Shown: piece after piece, positions 1 to 8,785 of the stretch
How positions within the stretch are numbered: position 1 is the stretch's first letter
Layout of the letters: each line of letters begins with the position of its first letter
NCBI RefSeq assembly: GCF_009296025.1
Contig: NZ_CP045178.1
Span: 7,378,001-7,442,000, forward strand
Length of the DNA stretch: 64,000 nucleotides
Reading direction: 5' to 3'
DNA from: Streptomyces tsukubensis
GTDB lineage: Bacteria; Actinomycetota; Actinomycetes; Streptomycetales; Streptomycetaceae
Made by a program: the position numbers and the translations under genes
The notes under the pieces: model-generated
Seen by the model: the letters and a program-made list of their open reading frames with translations, nothing else
Databases searched by the model: none
Told to the model about the DNA's origin: nothing

Positions 1-456
1 ACGGTCAGCGTGGCCACCGACAGCCTGGAGGGGGTGGAGAACAAGAGCACGACCACCGTCGCCATGGACTTCGGCAGGATCACCCTCGACGGTGACCACG
101 TCCTCTACCTCTTCGGCACACCGGGACAGGAGCGCTTCTGGTTCATGTGGGACGAACTGTCGGAGGGAGCGCTCGGCGCGGTGATCCTCGCCGACACCCG
201 CAGGCTCCAGGACTGCTTCGCCGCCGTCGACTTCTTCGAACAGCGCGGCCTGAACTTCGTCGTGGCCATCAACGAGTTCGACGGTGCCCACCGCTACGAC
301 CCCGGGGAGGTGCGCAGCGCCATGGACCTGGGCCCGGGTGTCCCCGTCGTCCGCTGCGACGCCAGGATCTCCAGCTCGGGCGTCCAGACGCTGCTGACCC
401 TCGTCAAACACCTGCTGTCGGCCAGCCCGGCCCCGAGCTACGGAGCACGCACATGA
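1..456 (+). CDS. Conservon small GTPase (CvnD type), 5' partial
   Basis: Small Ras-like GTPase of the kind encoded as the fourth gene of Streptomyces conservons, where it works with a sensor kinase (CvnA), a roadblock protein (CvnB) and a DUF742 protein (CvnC) at the membrane. The frame is open from base 1, so the start and the P-loop lie upstream of the window. What remains shows the switch-II-like FGTPGQERF motif and INEFD in the place of the classical NKxD guanine-specificity motif; both variants are usual in CvnD proteins. The stop overlaps the next start as ATGA, so the two genes are probably translationally coupled. Confidence 0.85.
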   Translation, partial: TVSVATDSLEGVENKSTTTVAMDFGRITLDGDHVLYLFGTPGQERFWFMWDELSEGALGAVILADTRRLQDCFAAVDFFEQRGLNFVVAINEFDGAHRYDPGEVRSAMDLGPGVPVVRCDARISSSGVQTLLTLVKHLLSASPAPSYGART

Positions 457-1010
457 CGTCCACCGCCGACGGCCACCTGCTGCTGACCCCCGCCGACAAG
501 GAGGCACCCGCGCGGGTGCGCAGACTGCGCGATCTCGGTCTCGGGGAGCGGCCCGACGCGTGGCTGGACGGGTTCGCCGCCCGGCTGGCGCGGATCACGG
601 GGGCGCCCTGCGCGATGGTCAACTTCATCGACGAGAACCGCCAGTTCTTCGCGGGACTGCACGCCCCCGCCCTCCCGGCGCACTCCGGCGACGCGGCCAC
701 CCCGCTCCTTGGCCGCTATCTGCCCCGCGACCACGGCTACTGTCCCCACGTCGTCGTACGCCGCAGGGCGCTGGTCCTTGAGGACGTCCGCGACTTCCCG
801 CGGTTCGCGGGCAACCCCGTGGTCGACGACATCGGCATCCGCTCCTACCTCGGGGCGCCCCTCATCGACCGTACGGGGATCGCCCTGGGCACGGTGTGCG
901 TGGTGGACACCGCGCCCAGGGCCTGGGGCAAGGAGGGGCTGACGACCATCAAGAACCTGGCCGGTGAACTGATCGACGACATCCACCGCCACGAGGCCGG
1001 CTCCCTCTGA
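453..1010 (+). CDS. GAF domain protein
   Basis: A 185-residue protein made of one GAF domain, a small-molecule or redox sensing fold. The typical pattern is visible: CAMVNFIDENRQFF early, the central DHGYCPHVV segment, and FPRFAGNPVV followed by IRSYLGAPLI and GTVCVVD near the end. The ATG at 453 overlaps the GTPase stop (ATGA), which fixes the start. GAF proteins are known as extra members at the ends of conservon operons, so this one probably feeds a signal into, or reads one from, the upstream GTPase. The ligand cannot be told from the sequence. Confidence 0.85.
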   Translation: MTSTADGHLLLTPADKEAPARVRRLRDLGLGERPDAWLDGFAARLARITGAPCAMVNFIDENRQFFAGLHAPALPAHSGDAATPLLGRYLPRDHGYCPHVVVRRRALVLEDVRDFPRFAGNPVVDDIGIRSYLGAPLIDRTGIALGTVCVVDTAPRAWGKEGLTTIKNLAGELIDDIHRHEAGSL

Positions 1011-1200
1011 CCCGGCCACTCGGACGCCGACCACGCGGGTCCGCGCGCTCTCCCGTACGGCCGGCCGGGGGTGTGCGCGCATGAGGCGCGCCAGGCGGGG
1101 GAGAGGCACACGGAGACAGCAGCCGAAGAAGCGCACGACGACCCGGCGGCCGTGGCGAGGCGCCTTCGGCCCCGGACGTCCGACCATGGGAGCCCACCCG

Positions 1201-2163
1201 ATGACCAGCCAAGCGCCAGAGACCGCCTACACCCCCGGAATCCTTCAGGCCGGCGACGGCACCGCGGTCGCCACCTACACCTGGCTGCCGGCGAGCGGCA
1301 GGCCCCGGGCGTTCCTCCAGATCGCCCACGGAGCGGCCGAGCACGCCCTGCGCTACGACCGTTTCGCACGCCACCTCGTCGCCCGCGGCTACGGCGTCGT
1401 CGCCTCCGACCATCGGGGGCACGGCGCGACCGCCCAGTCCACCGGGGGACTCGGTGTCACCGGGGAGGGTGACGCCGAAGCGCCGGACAGCTGGCGTGCC
1501 GTCGTCGAGGACCTGAAGGCGGTGGGCGACCAGCTCCGCGCGCTCAACCCCGGCACTCCGGTCCTGCTCCTCGGACACAGCCTGGGCTCGCTGCTCGCCA
1601 GGGACTACGCGCAGGAGTACGCGGACGACCTCGCGGGCCTGATCCTCACCGGGACCTTCCGCTCCTTGCCCGGTGCCGACCGGGAAGGGGCACAGGCCCG
1701 CCTCGAACAGGAGGTCGCCGACCACGGCCGCGCAGCCGTGTCGTCCTTCATGCCCGACCTGTTCGCCTCGTTCAACGACCCCTTCACCCGGCGCACGGGC
1801 TTCGAATGGCTCTCGCGCGACGAGACAGAGGTGGACGCCTACGCCGCCGACGAACGCTGCGGCTTCCCCTTCTCCGCCGGACTCTCCCTGGACTTCGTAC
1901 GGGCGGTACGCAAGATCAACGACCCGCGGAACCTCGCGCGCGTCCCCGCCGACCTGCCCGTCCACGTGGCGTCGGGGACGGAGGACCCCTGCAACCAGCG
2001 GATGACCCTCGTCCACGAACTCCTTGAGGACTTCCGCTACATCGGCACCGACGACCTGACGTGGAAGGGGTACGAGGGGGCGCGTCACGAGATCCTCAAC
2101 GAGACCAACCGCGACGAGGTCCAGGACGATCTCACGGCCTGGCTCGACAAACACGTGCTCTGA
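1201..2163 (+). CDS. Alpha/beta hydrolase, monoacylglycerol-lipase/lysophospholipase-like
   Basis: A 320-residue hydrolase of the serine aminopeptidase S33/lysophospholipase family. The oxyanion HG pair (IAHGAAEH), the SDHRGHG motif and the nucleophile elbow GHSLGS are all present. An aspartate in the SGTEDP stretch and a histidine in GARHEIL complete the triad. The protein has no signal peptide and is probably cytoplasmic; family members cleave monoacylglycerols or related esters. The ATG at 1201 is preceded by a weak GGGAG; an in-frame ATG at 1186 is the alternative start. The gene stands alone between the conservon end and the MmcQ gene. Confidence 0.85.
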   Translation: MTSQAPETAYTPGILQAGDGTAVATYTWLPASGRPRAFLQIAHGAAEHALRYDRFARHLVARGYGVVASDHRGHGATAQSTGGLGVTGEGDAEAPDSWRAVVEDLKAVGDQLRALNPGTPVLLLGHSLGSLLARDYAQEYADDLAGLILTGTFRSLPGADREGAQARLEQEVADHGRAAVSSFMPDLFASFNDPFTRRTGFEWLSRDETEVDAYAADERCGFPFSAGLSLDFVRAVRKINDPRNLARVPADLPVHVASGTEDPCNQRMTLVHELLEDFRYIGTDDLTWKGYEGARHEILNETNRDEVQDDLTAWLDKHVL

Positions 2164-2289
2164 GCGGGCGCGGCGGCCCAGGCGGCCCGGCTCCCCGGCG
2201 CCCTGTGCGGAGGCGCGCGGAGGCACACGGTCCGGGTACGAGTGGTGGTGCCCACCGGCTGTGTCAGTGCTGTCGTCTACGGTCCTCAC

Positions 2290-2655
2290 ATGGTTGAGAC
2301 CGACGCCGGCGACGTTCGCGAGATCGCACTGTCACTGCCGGAGACCGTGGAGAAGACCGCTTGGTCGATGCCGACCTTCAGGGTGGCGGGAAAGATGTAC
2401 ATCACGGTGCCGGACGACGAGACATCCTTCGCCGTGCGGTGCCCCAAGCTGGAGCGCGACGAGCTGGTACTCGCGGAACCGGCCAAGTTCTGGGTCGCGC
2501 CGCACGAGGCGTCCTCCGCCTGGGTCCGTGTCCGCCTCGCCGCCCTCGACGACCGCGCGGAGCTGAGGGACATCCTCGTCGATTCGTGGCTCCAGGCAGC
2601 ACCGCCCCGACTCATCGAGGCCCACCCGGAATTGGCCCCGCACGCCGTCCCCTGA
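2290..2655 (+). CDS. MmcQ/YjbR family protein
   Basis: A 121-residue protein of the MmcQ/YjbR (DUF419) family, a CyaY-like fold that may bind DNA. The family signature is clear: LSLPETVEKTAWSMPTFRVAGK at the N-terminus, a central FAVRCP, and WVRVRLAALDD before the C-terminal helix. The biochemical role of the family is unsettled. The ATG at 2290 fits the usual family N-terminus; the frame remains open upstream to 2242 but that stretch has no family resemblance. It stands alone on the plus strand. Confidence 0.8.
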   Translation: MVETDAGDVREIALSLPETVEKTAWSMPTFRVAGKMYITVPDDETSFAVRCPKLERDELVLAEPAKFWVAPHEASSAWVRVRLAALDDRAELRDILVDSWLQAAPPRLIEAHPELAPHAVP

Positions 2656-2771
2656 GGTCTGCCGGGGCCCCGCCGCCCCTCGGCCGGCGCGTGCGATGAT
2701 CCATGCGCGGCGGACGAGGGGCGACGCACGGGGCGCCACCACACCGCCGCCGGGGAGGGGCGGTAGGGGAG

Positions 2772-4139
2772 ATGGCAGGGACGGCATCGGCGGGTGCGGG
2801 GGCATCCGCGGCAGGCGGGGGATCCCGGGGCGAGCGGCGGCCACGAAGACCGGCCGGCGCGGCGGGTGAAGGGCCGCCCCGCCTCTGGTCACGGGATTTC
2901 GGGCTGTTCTTCACCGCGCGGGCCGTCGCCAAACTCGGGGACACCATGCTCCCCGTAGCGCTCGCCGCCGGACTGCTCCAGCACGGGTACGGCGCCGGCG
3001 CCGTCGGCCTCGCGATGGCCTCCTCCGTGGCCTGCTTCGCGGGGCTCGTGATATTCGGCGGCGTCTTCGCCGACCGTTTCAGCACCCGCCTGCTCATGAT
3101 CGGCGCCGACTCCGTACGGCTGGTCACCCAGTCCCTCGCCGCGGTCATGTTCTTCACGGGACACGTGGTGCTCTGGGAGATCTGCGTGATCGGCGCGGTC
3201 AACGGCGCGGCGGCGGCCGTCTTCCAGCCGGGCGTAGCGAGTACCGTGCCGAGGCTCGCCGCCGATGTGCAGAAGGCCAACGGCGCCGTACGCGTCGCCG
3301 AATCCGTGATGGCCCTGGCCGGCCCCGCCGTCGCGGGCATGCTGGTGGGCTTCGTCTCCGCGGGCGCGGTATTCGTGGTGCACGCGGGAACCTACGCGCT
3401 GAGCGCCCTCTGCCTGGTCCTGCTCCGCCTCCCCGCGGCGCTGCCCGGCACCGAGGCCAGGATCTCCGGTTTCCGCGCCGATCTCGTACAGGGCTGGCGT
3501 GAGTTCCGAAGCCGCACGTGGCTGTGGGGCGTCATCGCGGTCTGGGGGCTGTTCACCGTCGCGGTCTGGGGCCCTGCGGTCCCCCTGGTCGCCACGGAGG
3601 TGGTCAGGGGACACGGCCCGAGCGCCTACGGCCTGGTCAACTCCGCCCTCGGCGCGGGCACCGTCGTCGGCGGTCTTCTCGCGCTGCGCCTGCGGCCCAG
3701 GCACATGCTGCGGGCCGGGGCGGTCGCGCTTTTCGGAGTGTGCCTCTTCCCCGCGTCGGTCGGGGCCGGGCTGGGAGTGCCGCTCATGGCAGCGGGGTCC
3801 GCCGTGGCGGGCGCCGGTATGTCGTTCTGGGGGGTGATGTGGGCGACGAGCGTGCAGACCCAGGTCCCGGCGGACGTCCTCAACCGCCTGCACGCCTACG
3901 ACGTCGCGGGCTCCCTCGCGATGATGCCGGTGGGCCAGGCGCTCGCGGGTCCCGCCGCGTCGGTCTTCGGCGCCGACCGGGTCCTGCTGACCGGCGGCGC
4001 GACCACGCTGGTGGTCGCGGCGATTCTCCTCTCGGTACCCGCCATACGCGGCCTCGTACGGGTCGACGCCCGCCCGGCCTCCGGATCGGCGGACGCCCGT
4101 ACCCTCGCGTCGGACGTGGTGGCCGGGCCTCACTCCTGA
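2772..4139 (+). CDS. MFS transporter
   Basis: A 455-residue major facilitator with about twelve hydrophobic segments and the family loop pattern FADRFSTR between the second and third. It resembles the enterobactin-exporter-like MFS_3 drug or metabolite exporters. The first 35 residues are a Gly/Ala/Arg-rich cytoplasmic tail. The ATG at 2772 follows GGGGAGGGG with a 12-base gap; an upstream in-frame ATG at 2703 gives a poorer N-terminus. The last 10 bases overlap the end of the convergent 2H phosphoesterase gene. The substrate is unknown. Confidence 0.8.
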   Translation: MAGTASAGAGASAAGGGSRGERRPRRPAGAAGEGPPRLWSRDFGLFFTARAVAKLGDTMLPVALAAGLLQHGYGAGAVGLAMASSVACFAGLVIFGGVFADRFSTRLLMIGADSVRLVTQSLAAVMFFTGHVVLWEICVIGAVNGAAAAVFQPGVASTVPRLAADVQKANGAVRVAESVMALAGPAVAGMLVGFVSAGAVFVVHAGTYALSALCLVLLRLPAALPGTEARISGFRADLVQGWREFRSRTWLWGVIAVWGLFTVAVWGPAVPLVATEVVRGHGPSAYGLVNSALGAGTVVGGLLALRLRPRHMLRAGAVALFGVCLFPASVGAGLGVPLMAAGSAVAGAGMSFWGVMWATSVQTQVPADVLNRLHAYDVAGSLAMMPVGQALAGPAASVFGADRVLLTGGATTLVVAAILLSVPAIRGLVRVDARPASGSADARTLASDVVAGPHS

Positions 4140-4687
4140 GGCGCGGCTGCCCGTACGCCGACGGTGTCCGCCGTACGCAGGGCGAAGCGCGTCCAGGCGT
4201 GCCAGCGGTCGCCGTCGTAGTGGACGAGGTCGACACCGTCCACGGAGGTGGCGAAGGGCAGCCGTTTGCGTACGTCGTCCTCAACGGTGTCGAGGGTGTC
4301 GGGTTCCTGCCCCTGGGTGATCGTCAGATGAGGCGCGGGGTCACCGAAACGCCCTCCGTAGGGCGGGGCTTTTGGCCACCGCGACACCACATCACGGGTG
4401 AGGGCCCTGAACCGACCCGTTTCGCCGGGGACGAGGTGCAGGGCCCCCGGAAAACGACCGCAGCGCTGGAACCGTGTGGTGAACGCGTCGTGGCCGCCGA
4501 AGAGTTCCCGCAGCGCGTCGAGTGCCGGAGCGTCGAGACGTTCCGCCCGCAGGAACGGGTACACCACCGTCACATGGGCGGGCACACCGTCCGCCGCGAG
4601 CGGATCGAAACGCGCCCGCCAGCCGCCCACCCCCGGCTCGGCCTCGGGCACGGGAACCACCAGTGCCGTGTCGCCCGCCTTGTACAC
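4130..4687 (-). CDS. 2H phosphoesterase superfamily protein (2'-5' RNA ligase-like)
   Basis: A 185-residue protein with the two HxT motifs that define the 2H phosphoesterases: HVTVVYPF near residue 35 and HLTITQG near residue 117. Members act on 2',3'-cyclic or 2'-5' phosphodiester bonds in RNA or nucleotides. The GTG at 4687 is preceded by a GAGGACGAGGG ribosome-binding stretch and gives the normal family length. The longer open frame to 4831 adds an Arg/Ala-rich leader without family resemblance. It converges on the MFS gene, with a 10-base overlap of the two ends. Confidence 0.85.
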   Translation of the reverse strand: MYKAGDTALVVPVPEAEPGVGGWRARFDPLAADGVPAHVTVVYPFLRAERLDAPALDALRELFGGHDAFTTRFQRCGRFPGALHLVPGETGRFRALTRDVVSRWPKAPPYGGRFGDPAPHLTITQGQEPDTLDTVEDDVRKRLPFATSVDGVDLVHYDGDRWHAWTRFALRTADTVGVRAAAPQE

Positions 4688-4947
4688 AGCCGCAGCCCTC
4701 GTCCTCGCACACGGAGCCGTGCAGGCCCCCCTCGACGGCGCCTCGGGCGCCGGTGGCCCCCGGACGGAGCCAGCCCGCCACAGCGTAGCCACCCGGGGCC
4801 TGCCCCGTGGCCGATCCCGCCGAAGGCTCACGCCTGCCCCCGCGGGGCACGGGGCACCGGGGGCACGGGGCCCCGGCGCAACGGATCGCGGGGCTCGTCC
4901 GGAGCGCGCGCTGCGTCCGGCGAGCGGGGCCGACGGCCAGGGAGCCG

Positions 4948-5862
4948 CTACGCGCCGCCCTCCGGCAGCGACAGGAAGCCGCTGATCCGTCCCCGCAGCG
5001 AAACGGCGTCAAGACCGTGCGCGGCGAGATGCTCCTCGATCTGTCCGTACCGGCGCAGCTCGGCCCTGCCCACCCCGAGACCGAGTACCCGATGCGGTAC
5101 GTCGAGCAGCGCCGTGTCCGCCTCACCGGTCGAGGTGCCCGCGAGATACGGCTCCACGATCACCACCTCGGCGGGGCCGGGCCCGACGGCGGCACGCAGC
5201 GCTTCCGCGTCGAAGGGCCGGACCGTCGTCGCGTAGAGCACGGTCACGTCGAGCCCCTCCGTCGCCCGCAGGACGTTGTCGAGCATGGGGCCGACGGCGA
5301 CGACCACACCCGAGCGGCCCTCCTTGACCGTCCTGAAGTGCTCACCGTCGACCTTTACGGGTGAGGTGTTGGCCTGCTCGGACAGCCGCACGTAGACGCG
5401 GTCGTCGCCGGCGGCCACAGCGTGGCGCAGCAGCGTCTCCGCCTCGTCCGGGTGCCCGGGGACGTGGACGGTCCAGCCGTCGAGCGTGTCGAGGAGCGCC
5501 ACATCACCCGGCGCCATGTGCGTGAACCCGCCCGCGGGCCAGTCGTACGAGGCTGCCGCGCTGACCAGGACCCCGCCCACGTCCTGATGGCCGAAGTCCA
5601 GCTTGACCTGCTCGAAGGGGCGCTCGATGAGGAAGCTGGCGAAGGTGTGGACGACCGGTCGCAGCCCGGCCAGCGCCAGCCCCGCGCCGACACCGACGAG
5701 AAGCTGCTCCCTGATCCCGACGTTGATCACGCGGTCGGGGTGGTCGCGCCCGGCCTGTTCGAACCGGTCGGCGCTGATCTCGGCGAGTACGACCGCCAGA
5801 GAAGGATCCTCGTCGAGCAGCCTTGTGGTGGTGGCGGCGAATCGGTCGCGCATGCTGTCCAT
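4948..5862 (-). CDS. Transketolase, C-terminal half (pyrimidine-binding and C-terminal domains)
   Basis: A 304-residue protein matching the central pyrimidine-binding and C-terminal domains of transketolase. It carries the catalytic-glutamate region INVGIREQ and the HTFASFLIERPFEQ segment typical of that domain. The TPP-binding half is encoded separately just upstream at 5952-6653, so the enzyme is a two-subunit transketolase like those in archaea and some actinobacteria. The pair moves two-carbon ketol units between sugar phosphates. The start at 5862 lies 89 bases after the partner's stop, consistent with one transcript. A second in-frame ATG lies at 5853. Confidence 0.9.
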   Translation of the reverse strand: MDSMRDRFAATTTRLLDEDPSLAVVLAEISADRFEQAGRDHPDRVINVGIREQLLVGVGAGLALAGLRPVVHTFASFLIERPFEQVKLDFGHQDVGGVLVSAAASYDWPAGGFTHMAPGDVALLDTLDGWTVHVPGHPDEAETLLRHAVAAGDDRVYVRLSEQANTSPVKVDGEHFRTVKEGRSGVVVAVGPMLDNVLRATEGLDVTVLYATTVRPFDAEALRAAVGPGPAEVVIVEPYLAGTSTGEADTALLDVPHRVLGLGVGRAELRRYGQIEEHLAAHGLDAVSLRGRISGFLSLPEGGA

Positions 5863-5951
5863 GACAGTCGGTCCCTTTCACACGGTACGGAGTGGGGCTG
5901 GGGTCGGGATCGGGATGGTTCAAGAGGTTTCAGGAGGATCCCGGCGGGGGT

Positions 5952-6653
5952 TCAGGAGGTCTTCGGCTCGACGCGCGCGATCACCGCGTGGGGCCGTCCT
6001 GGATGCGGAGCGGTGAAGGCCGCGTACAGCGCCTCGTGGTCGCGTCCGTCGACGGTCACGGCCGACCAGCCCGCCGCCTCGAAGCGGGCGGCGATCCCGC
6101 CGGGCCGTGCCCAGGTGGCGGACGCGTTGTCGATCACGAGGGTGTGCAGCCGCTCAAGGCCCGCGGGGCCCGCGTAGGCGATGGCCTCGTGGTTGGAGCC
6201 CTCGTCCAGTTCGGCGTCGCCGACGAGGACCCAGACCGCCGGGTCGGAGAGCCGCTGGGCCCGCAGACCGAGCGCCGTACCGACCGCCAGCGGCAGCCCG
6301 TGCCCGAGGGAGCCGCTGGCGATCTCGACGCCGGGCACGAGGGTGCGGTCCGGATGGTGCCCCAGCGGCGAGTCGTACGAGCCGAAGCCGGTGAGCCATT
6401 CCCGCTCCACGAACCCCTTGGCGGTGAGTACCGCGTAGTAGGCCATCGGCCCGTGCCCCTTGGAGAGGAGGAAGCGGTCCCGGCCCGGATCGTCGGCGGT
6501 CTCGGGTGAGACGCGCAGCACCCGGTCGTGGAGGACCCAGAGGGCGTCGAGGGTGGAGGTCGCGGCGGGGGAGTGCTTCTCGTCGCCGGTCATCAGCCCC
6601 ATCAGCTCGGGAAGGTCTGTGTAGCCGTACGCGTGGTTCGCTGTCGTCGTCAT
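5952..6653 (-). CDS. Transketolase, N-terminal half (TPP-binding domain)
   Basis: A 233-residue TPP-binding subunit of a split transketolase. The thiamine diphosphate motif runs from VGDAELDEG to the IDN about 28 residues later, and the FLLSKGHGP and ASGSLGHGLP motifs are typical of transketolase N-domains. With the following gene it would form a complete alpha2beta2 enzyme. It is much shorter than one-piece transketolases (about 660-700 aa), because the other domains are in the next gene. Streptomyces usually also has a one-piece transketolase, so this one may be dedicated to a side pathway; that is inference. Confidence 0.9.
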   Translation of the reverse strand: MTTTANHAYGYTDLPELMGLMTGDEKHSPAATSTLDALWVLHDRVLRVSPETADDPGRDRFLLSKGHGPMAYYAVLTAKGFVEREWLTGFGSYDSPLGHHPDRTLVPGVEIASGSLGHGLPLAVGTALGLRAQRLSDPAVWVLVGDAELDEGSNHEAIAYAGPAGLERLHTLVIDNASATWARPGGIAARFEAAGWSAVTVDGRDHEALYAAFTAPHPGRPHAVIARVEPKTS

Positions 6654-6838
6654 GGAAGTGACCGTAGAATCTCAACCTTGGTTGAGGTCAAGAGGCGTTT
6701 TTCCCGAGCCGGAGGCCGGAGGGCCCGGCTCCGGTGTCGGCGGTCCGGGGGACGAAAGGGATGCGCGATCACCCCTCGAAGTGCGGTATTGTTTCGGTGC
6801 GCGTTCGGCCAGGGGAAAAGCCCAGGTCACCCGCGTAT

Positions 6839-6912
<74 letters not shown>

Positions 6913-6931
6913 CTGGAGACAGTCGCAGGTC

Positions 6932-6965
6932 AGGGCCGGTTTCGGAGAAATCCGAAACCGGCCCT
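6932..6965 (+). terminator. Rho-independent-type hairpin after tRNA-Pro
   Basis: A long perfect inverted repeat, AGGGCCGGTTTCGG with its complement around an AGAAAT loop, lies 20 bases after the tRNA. A close relative follows the island's right end at 58039-58073. Confidence 0.75.
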
Positions 6966-7131
6966 TGACCGTTGGTGCCCGAGGCGCGTTTCCGTAGTCA
7001 GTGGCTGACGGTATTGCAGCTCCTCGTCGATGACATCACCGCGCGGTCCGTCGTCATGGAGGACAGGCTGCATCTCGACCAGGTCCGTGTGGTGCTCGCC
7101 GTGGGACCGCCTCCTGTCCTCTCCCGTCCGC

Positions 7132-8172
7132 TCACGCGGGCTTCTCCCGTACCACCTCCTCGGGGGACTTGTCGTCGCGCAGGCCGAGGAAACGGGGGTG
7201 GCGCAGCATCCCCTCCCTCGTCCACTCCGTGAAGCCGACCTGGGCCACCAGCTCCGGTCGCGTCCAGTGCGCCGTGCGCTCGGCGACGCGGCCCGCGAAC
7301 GGTGAGCGGGGTGTCGCCAGGGAGTCGAGGCGTTCCCCCAGCGCGTGGAGCGTTCTCCGGTCGAAGCCGGTGCCGACCTTTCCCGCGTACCGCAGTACCC
7401 CGTCCTCGTACGTGCCGATGAGCAGCGCGCCGAAGCCGGACCTGGCGCCCGAGGGCTCCGTGAAGCCACCGATGACGAACTCCTGGCCGTGCTCGCACTT
7501 CAGCTTCAGCCAGCCGCCCGAGCGGCGCGGCTCGTAGCGGCCCGCCGCCCGCTTGGCGATCAGTCCCTCCCAGCCCTTGCGGCACGCCTCGTCGAGGAGT
7601 TCCTGCCCGCCCTCGTTGCGGTGGGGTGTGAAACGCAGGGGCCGGCCGTAGGACAGCGCCCGGCGCAGCAGCGACTTCCTCGTCCGCAGCGGCAGCCGGG
7701 TCACGTCGGCGCCATCGAGACGCAGCAGATCGAAGAGGTGGTACGTCACCGCGACCGGGCTGGCCAGGGCCCGCCGCGCGTCGGTGAGCCGCATGCGCTG
7801 CTGAAGCGTCGCGAAGTCGGTGCGCCCGTCCGCGTAGGCGACGATCTCGCCGTCCACCGTGAAATCCGCGCACTCCTGTGCGGCGAGAGCCGCCACGACC
7901 TCCGGGTACGTGTCGTTCAGCCGGATGCCGTTGCGTGAGAGCAGTCGTACGCCCTTCGCGTCCCGCACCGCGAGCACCCGGACGCCGTCAAGTTTGCGTT
8001 CGAAGACCCAGCCGCTGTCGAAGACCCGGCGCTCGCTCGGGGTGGCGAGCATGGGCCTGGCCGCCAACTCCGTGCCAGGACCGCTCTCGCGCAGCCTGTC
8101 GCGTTCGCCGCTGGGTACGGTCCCCAGCAGGCCTGCCCGCGCCGCTTCGCGGTCTCCCTCTGCCTCGGCCAC
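7132..8172 (-). CDS. ATP-dependent DNA ligase (LigC/LigD ligase-domain type)
   Basis: A 346-residue ATP-dependent DNA ligase of the type used in bacterial nonhomologous end joining. Motif I is ERKLDG with the adenylated lysine at residue 60; VDGEIVA, GWEGLIAKR and WLKLKC follow as later motifs, then the OB-fold with EFVIGGFTEP. It has no polymerase or nuclease domain, so it is LigC-like rather than full LigD. The GTG at 8172 follows GGGAGAGGGG. The frame stays open far upstream, but that part is not ligase. Ku is encoded 4.7 kb away at 12851, and the two probably act together. Confidence 0.9.
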   Translation of the reverse strand: MAEAEGDREAARAGLLGTVPSGERDRLRESGPGTELAARPMLATPSERRVFDSGWVFERKLDGVRVLAVRDAKGVRLLSRNGIRLNDTYPEVVAALAAQECADFTVDGEIVAYADGRTDFATLQQRMRLTDARRALASPVAVTYHLFDLLRLDGADVTRLPLRTRKSLLRRALSYGRPLRFTPHRNEGGQELLDEACRKGWEGLIAKRAAGRYEPRRSGGWLKLKCEHGQEFVIGGFTEPSGARSGFGALLIGTYEDGVLRYAGKVGTGFDRRTLHALGERLDSLATPRSPFAGRVAERTAHWTRPELVAQVGFTEWTREGMLRHPRFLGLRDDKSPEEVVREKPA

Positions 8173-8255
8173 GACAGCCCCTCTCCCGATCCGTGACCCA
8201 CGACGCACGGCGGCCCGGTGGCGCGTGCGCTCGCGGGACGCCGGGGCGTGGCGTG

Positions 8256-8576
8256 CTACACCTCGTAGCGGGTCGGCGGATAGGGCGCGCGTTCCTTGCG
8301 GGCCCACAATTGGTCCGCCGCCAGCTCTCCTGCCCTGACCTGGCGGTCCATCTCGGCCTTCATTCCCCGGTACTGTTCGCTCTCCGTGACCTTGCCCCTG
8401 CTCCTGACATCGGTCGCGGGCGGCACGTCGTCCGGGTCGTACGCCTCGATGCCGGCCTCCACCCGTTCCGCCCTGGTGCGCTCGGCCAACGCGTCGTCGT
8501 CCGGCTTCGGAGGCATTCCGCGCTCCGTCCCCGGAGGGTGTGTGCTCGGCAGCCGACGGTGCTCGTGGTTGGACAT
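8256..8576 (-). CDS. Conserved hypothetical protein
   Basis: A 106-residue, charged, soluble protein with no membrane segment. It has a central stretch YDPDDVPPATDV and ends in PPTRYEV. I do not recognise the family. The ATG at 8576 is preceded by TTGGAGGTCCCGG, a good ribosome-binding site. It lies just upstream of, and on the same strand as, the DNA ligase (83-base gap), so the two may be cotranscribed; a role in DNA repair would be a guess from position only. Confidence 0.65.
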   Translation of the reverse strand: MSNHEHRRLPSTHPPGTERGMPPKPDDDALAERTRAERVEAGIEAYDPDDVPPATDVRSRGKVTESEQYRGMKAEMDRQVRAGELAADQLWARKERAPYPPTRYEV

Positions 8577-8746
8577 CCGGGACCTCCAAGGGAGGGACCT
8601 CATGAACCCGTGCCTCCAGCTTCTCACCACGCTCAGGTGAGTCAAAGCGGATGGCCGGGCCGCGGACCGGCCGAGGCGCGTGGTCGGTCGGCCGTCCGCG
8701 GGGTGCCACACCGGCCCTGCTCGCACCACCCACCCCACCCGCTCCA

Positions 8747-8785
8747 TATAATTTTGCAGATCCTGCACCTTTGCATACTATGCAA
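8747..8785 (+). promoter_or_regulatory. Probable tetR promoter with TetR-type operator
   Basis: A perfect TATAAT lies at 8747-8752, with no convincing -35 box. A near-perfect palindrome TTGCATA-C-TATGCAA lies at 8771-8785 and covers the ATG at 8780. A 7-1-7 palindrome at its own start region is a classic autorepression site for a TetR-family regulator. A further partial repeat, TGCAgatccTGCA, lies at 8756-8767. Confidence 0.6.
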
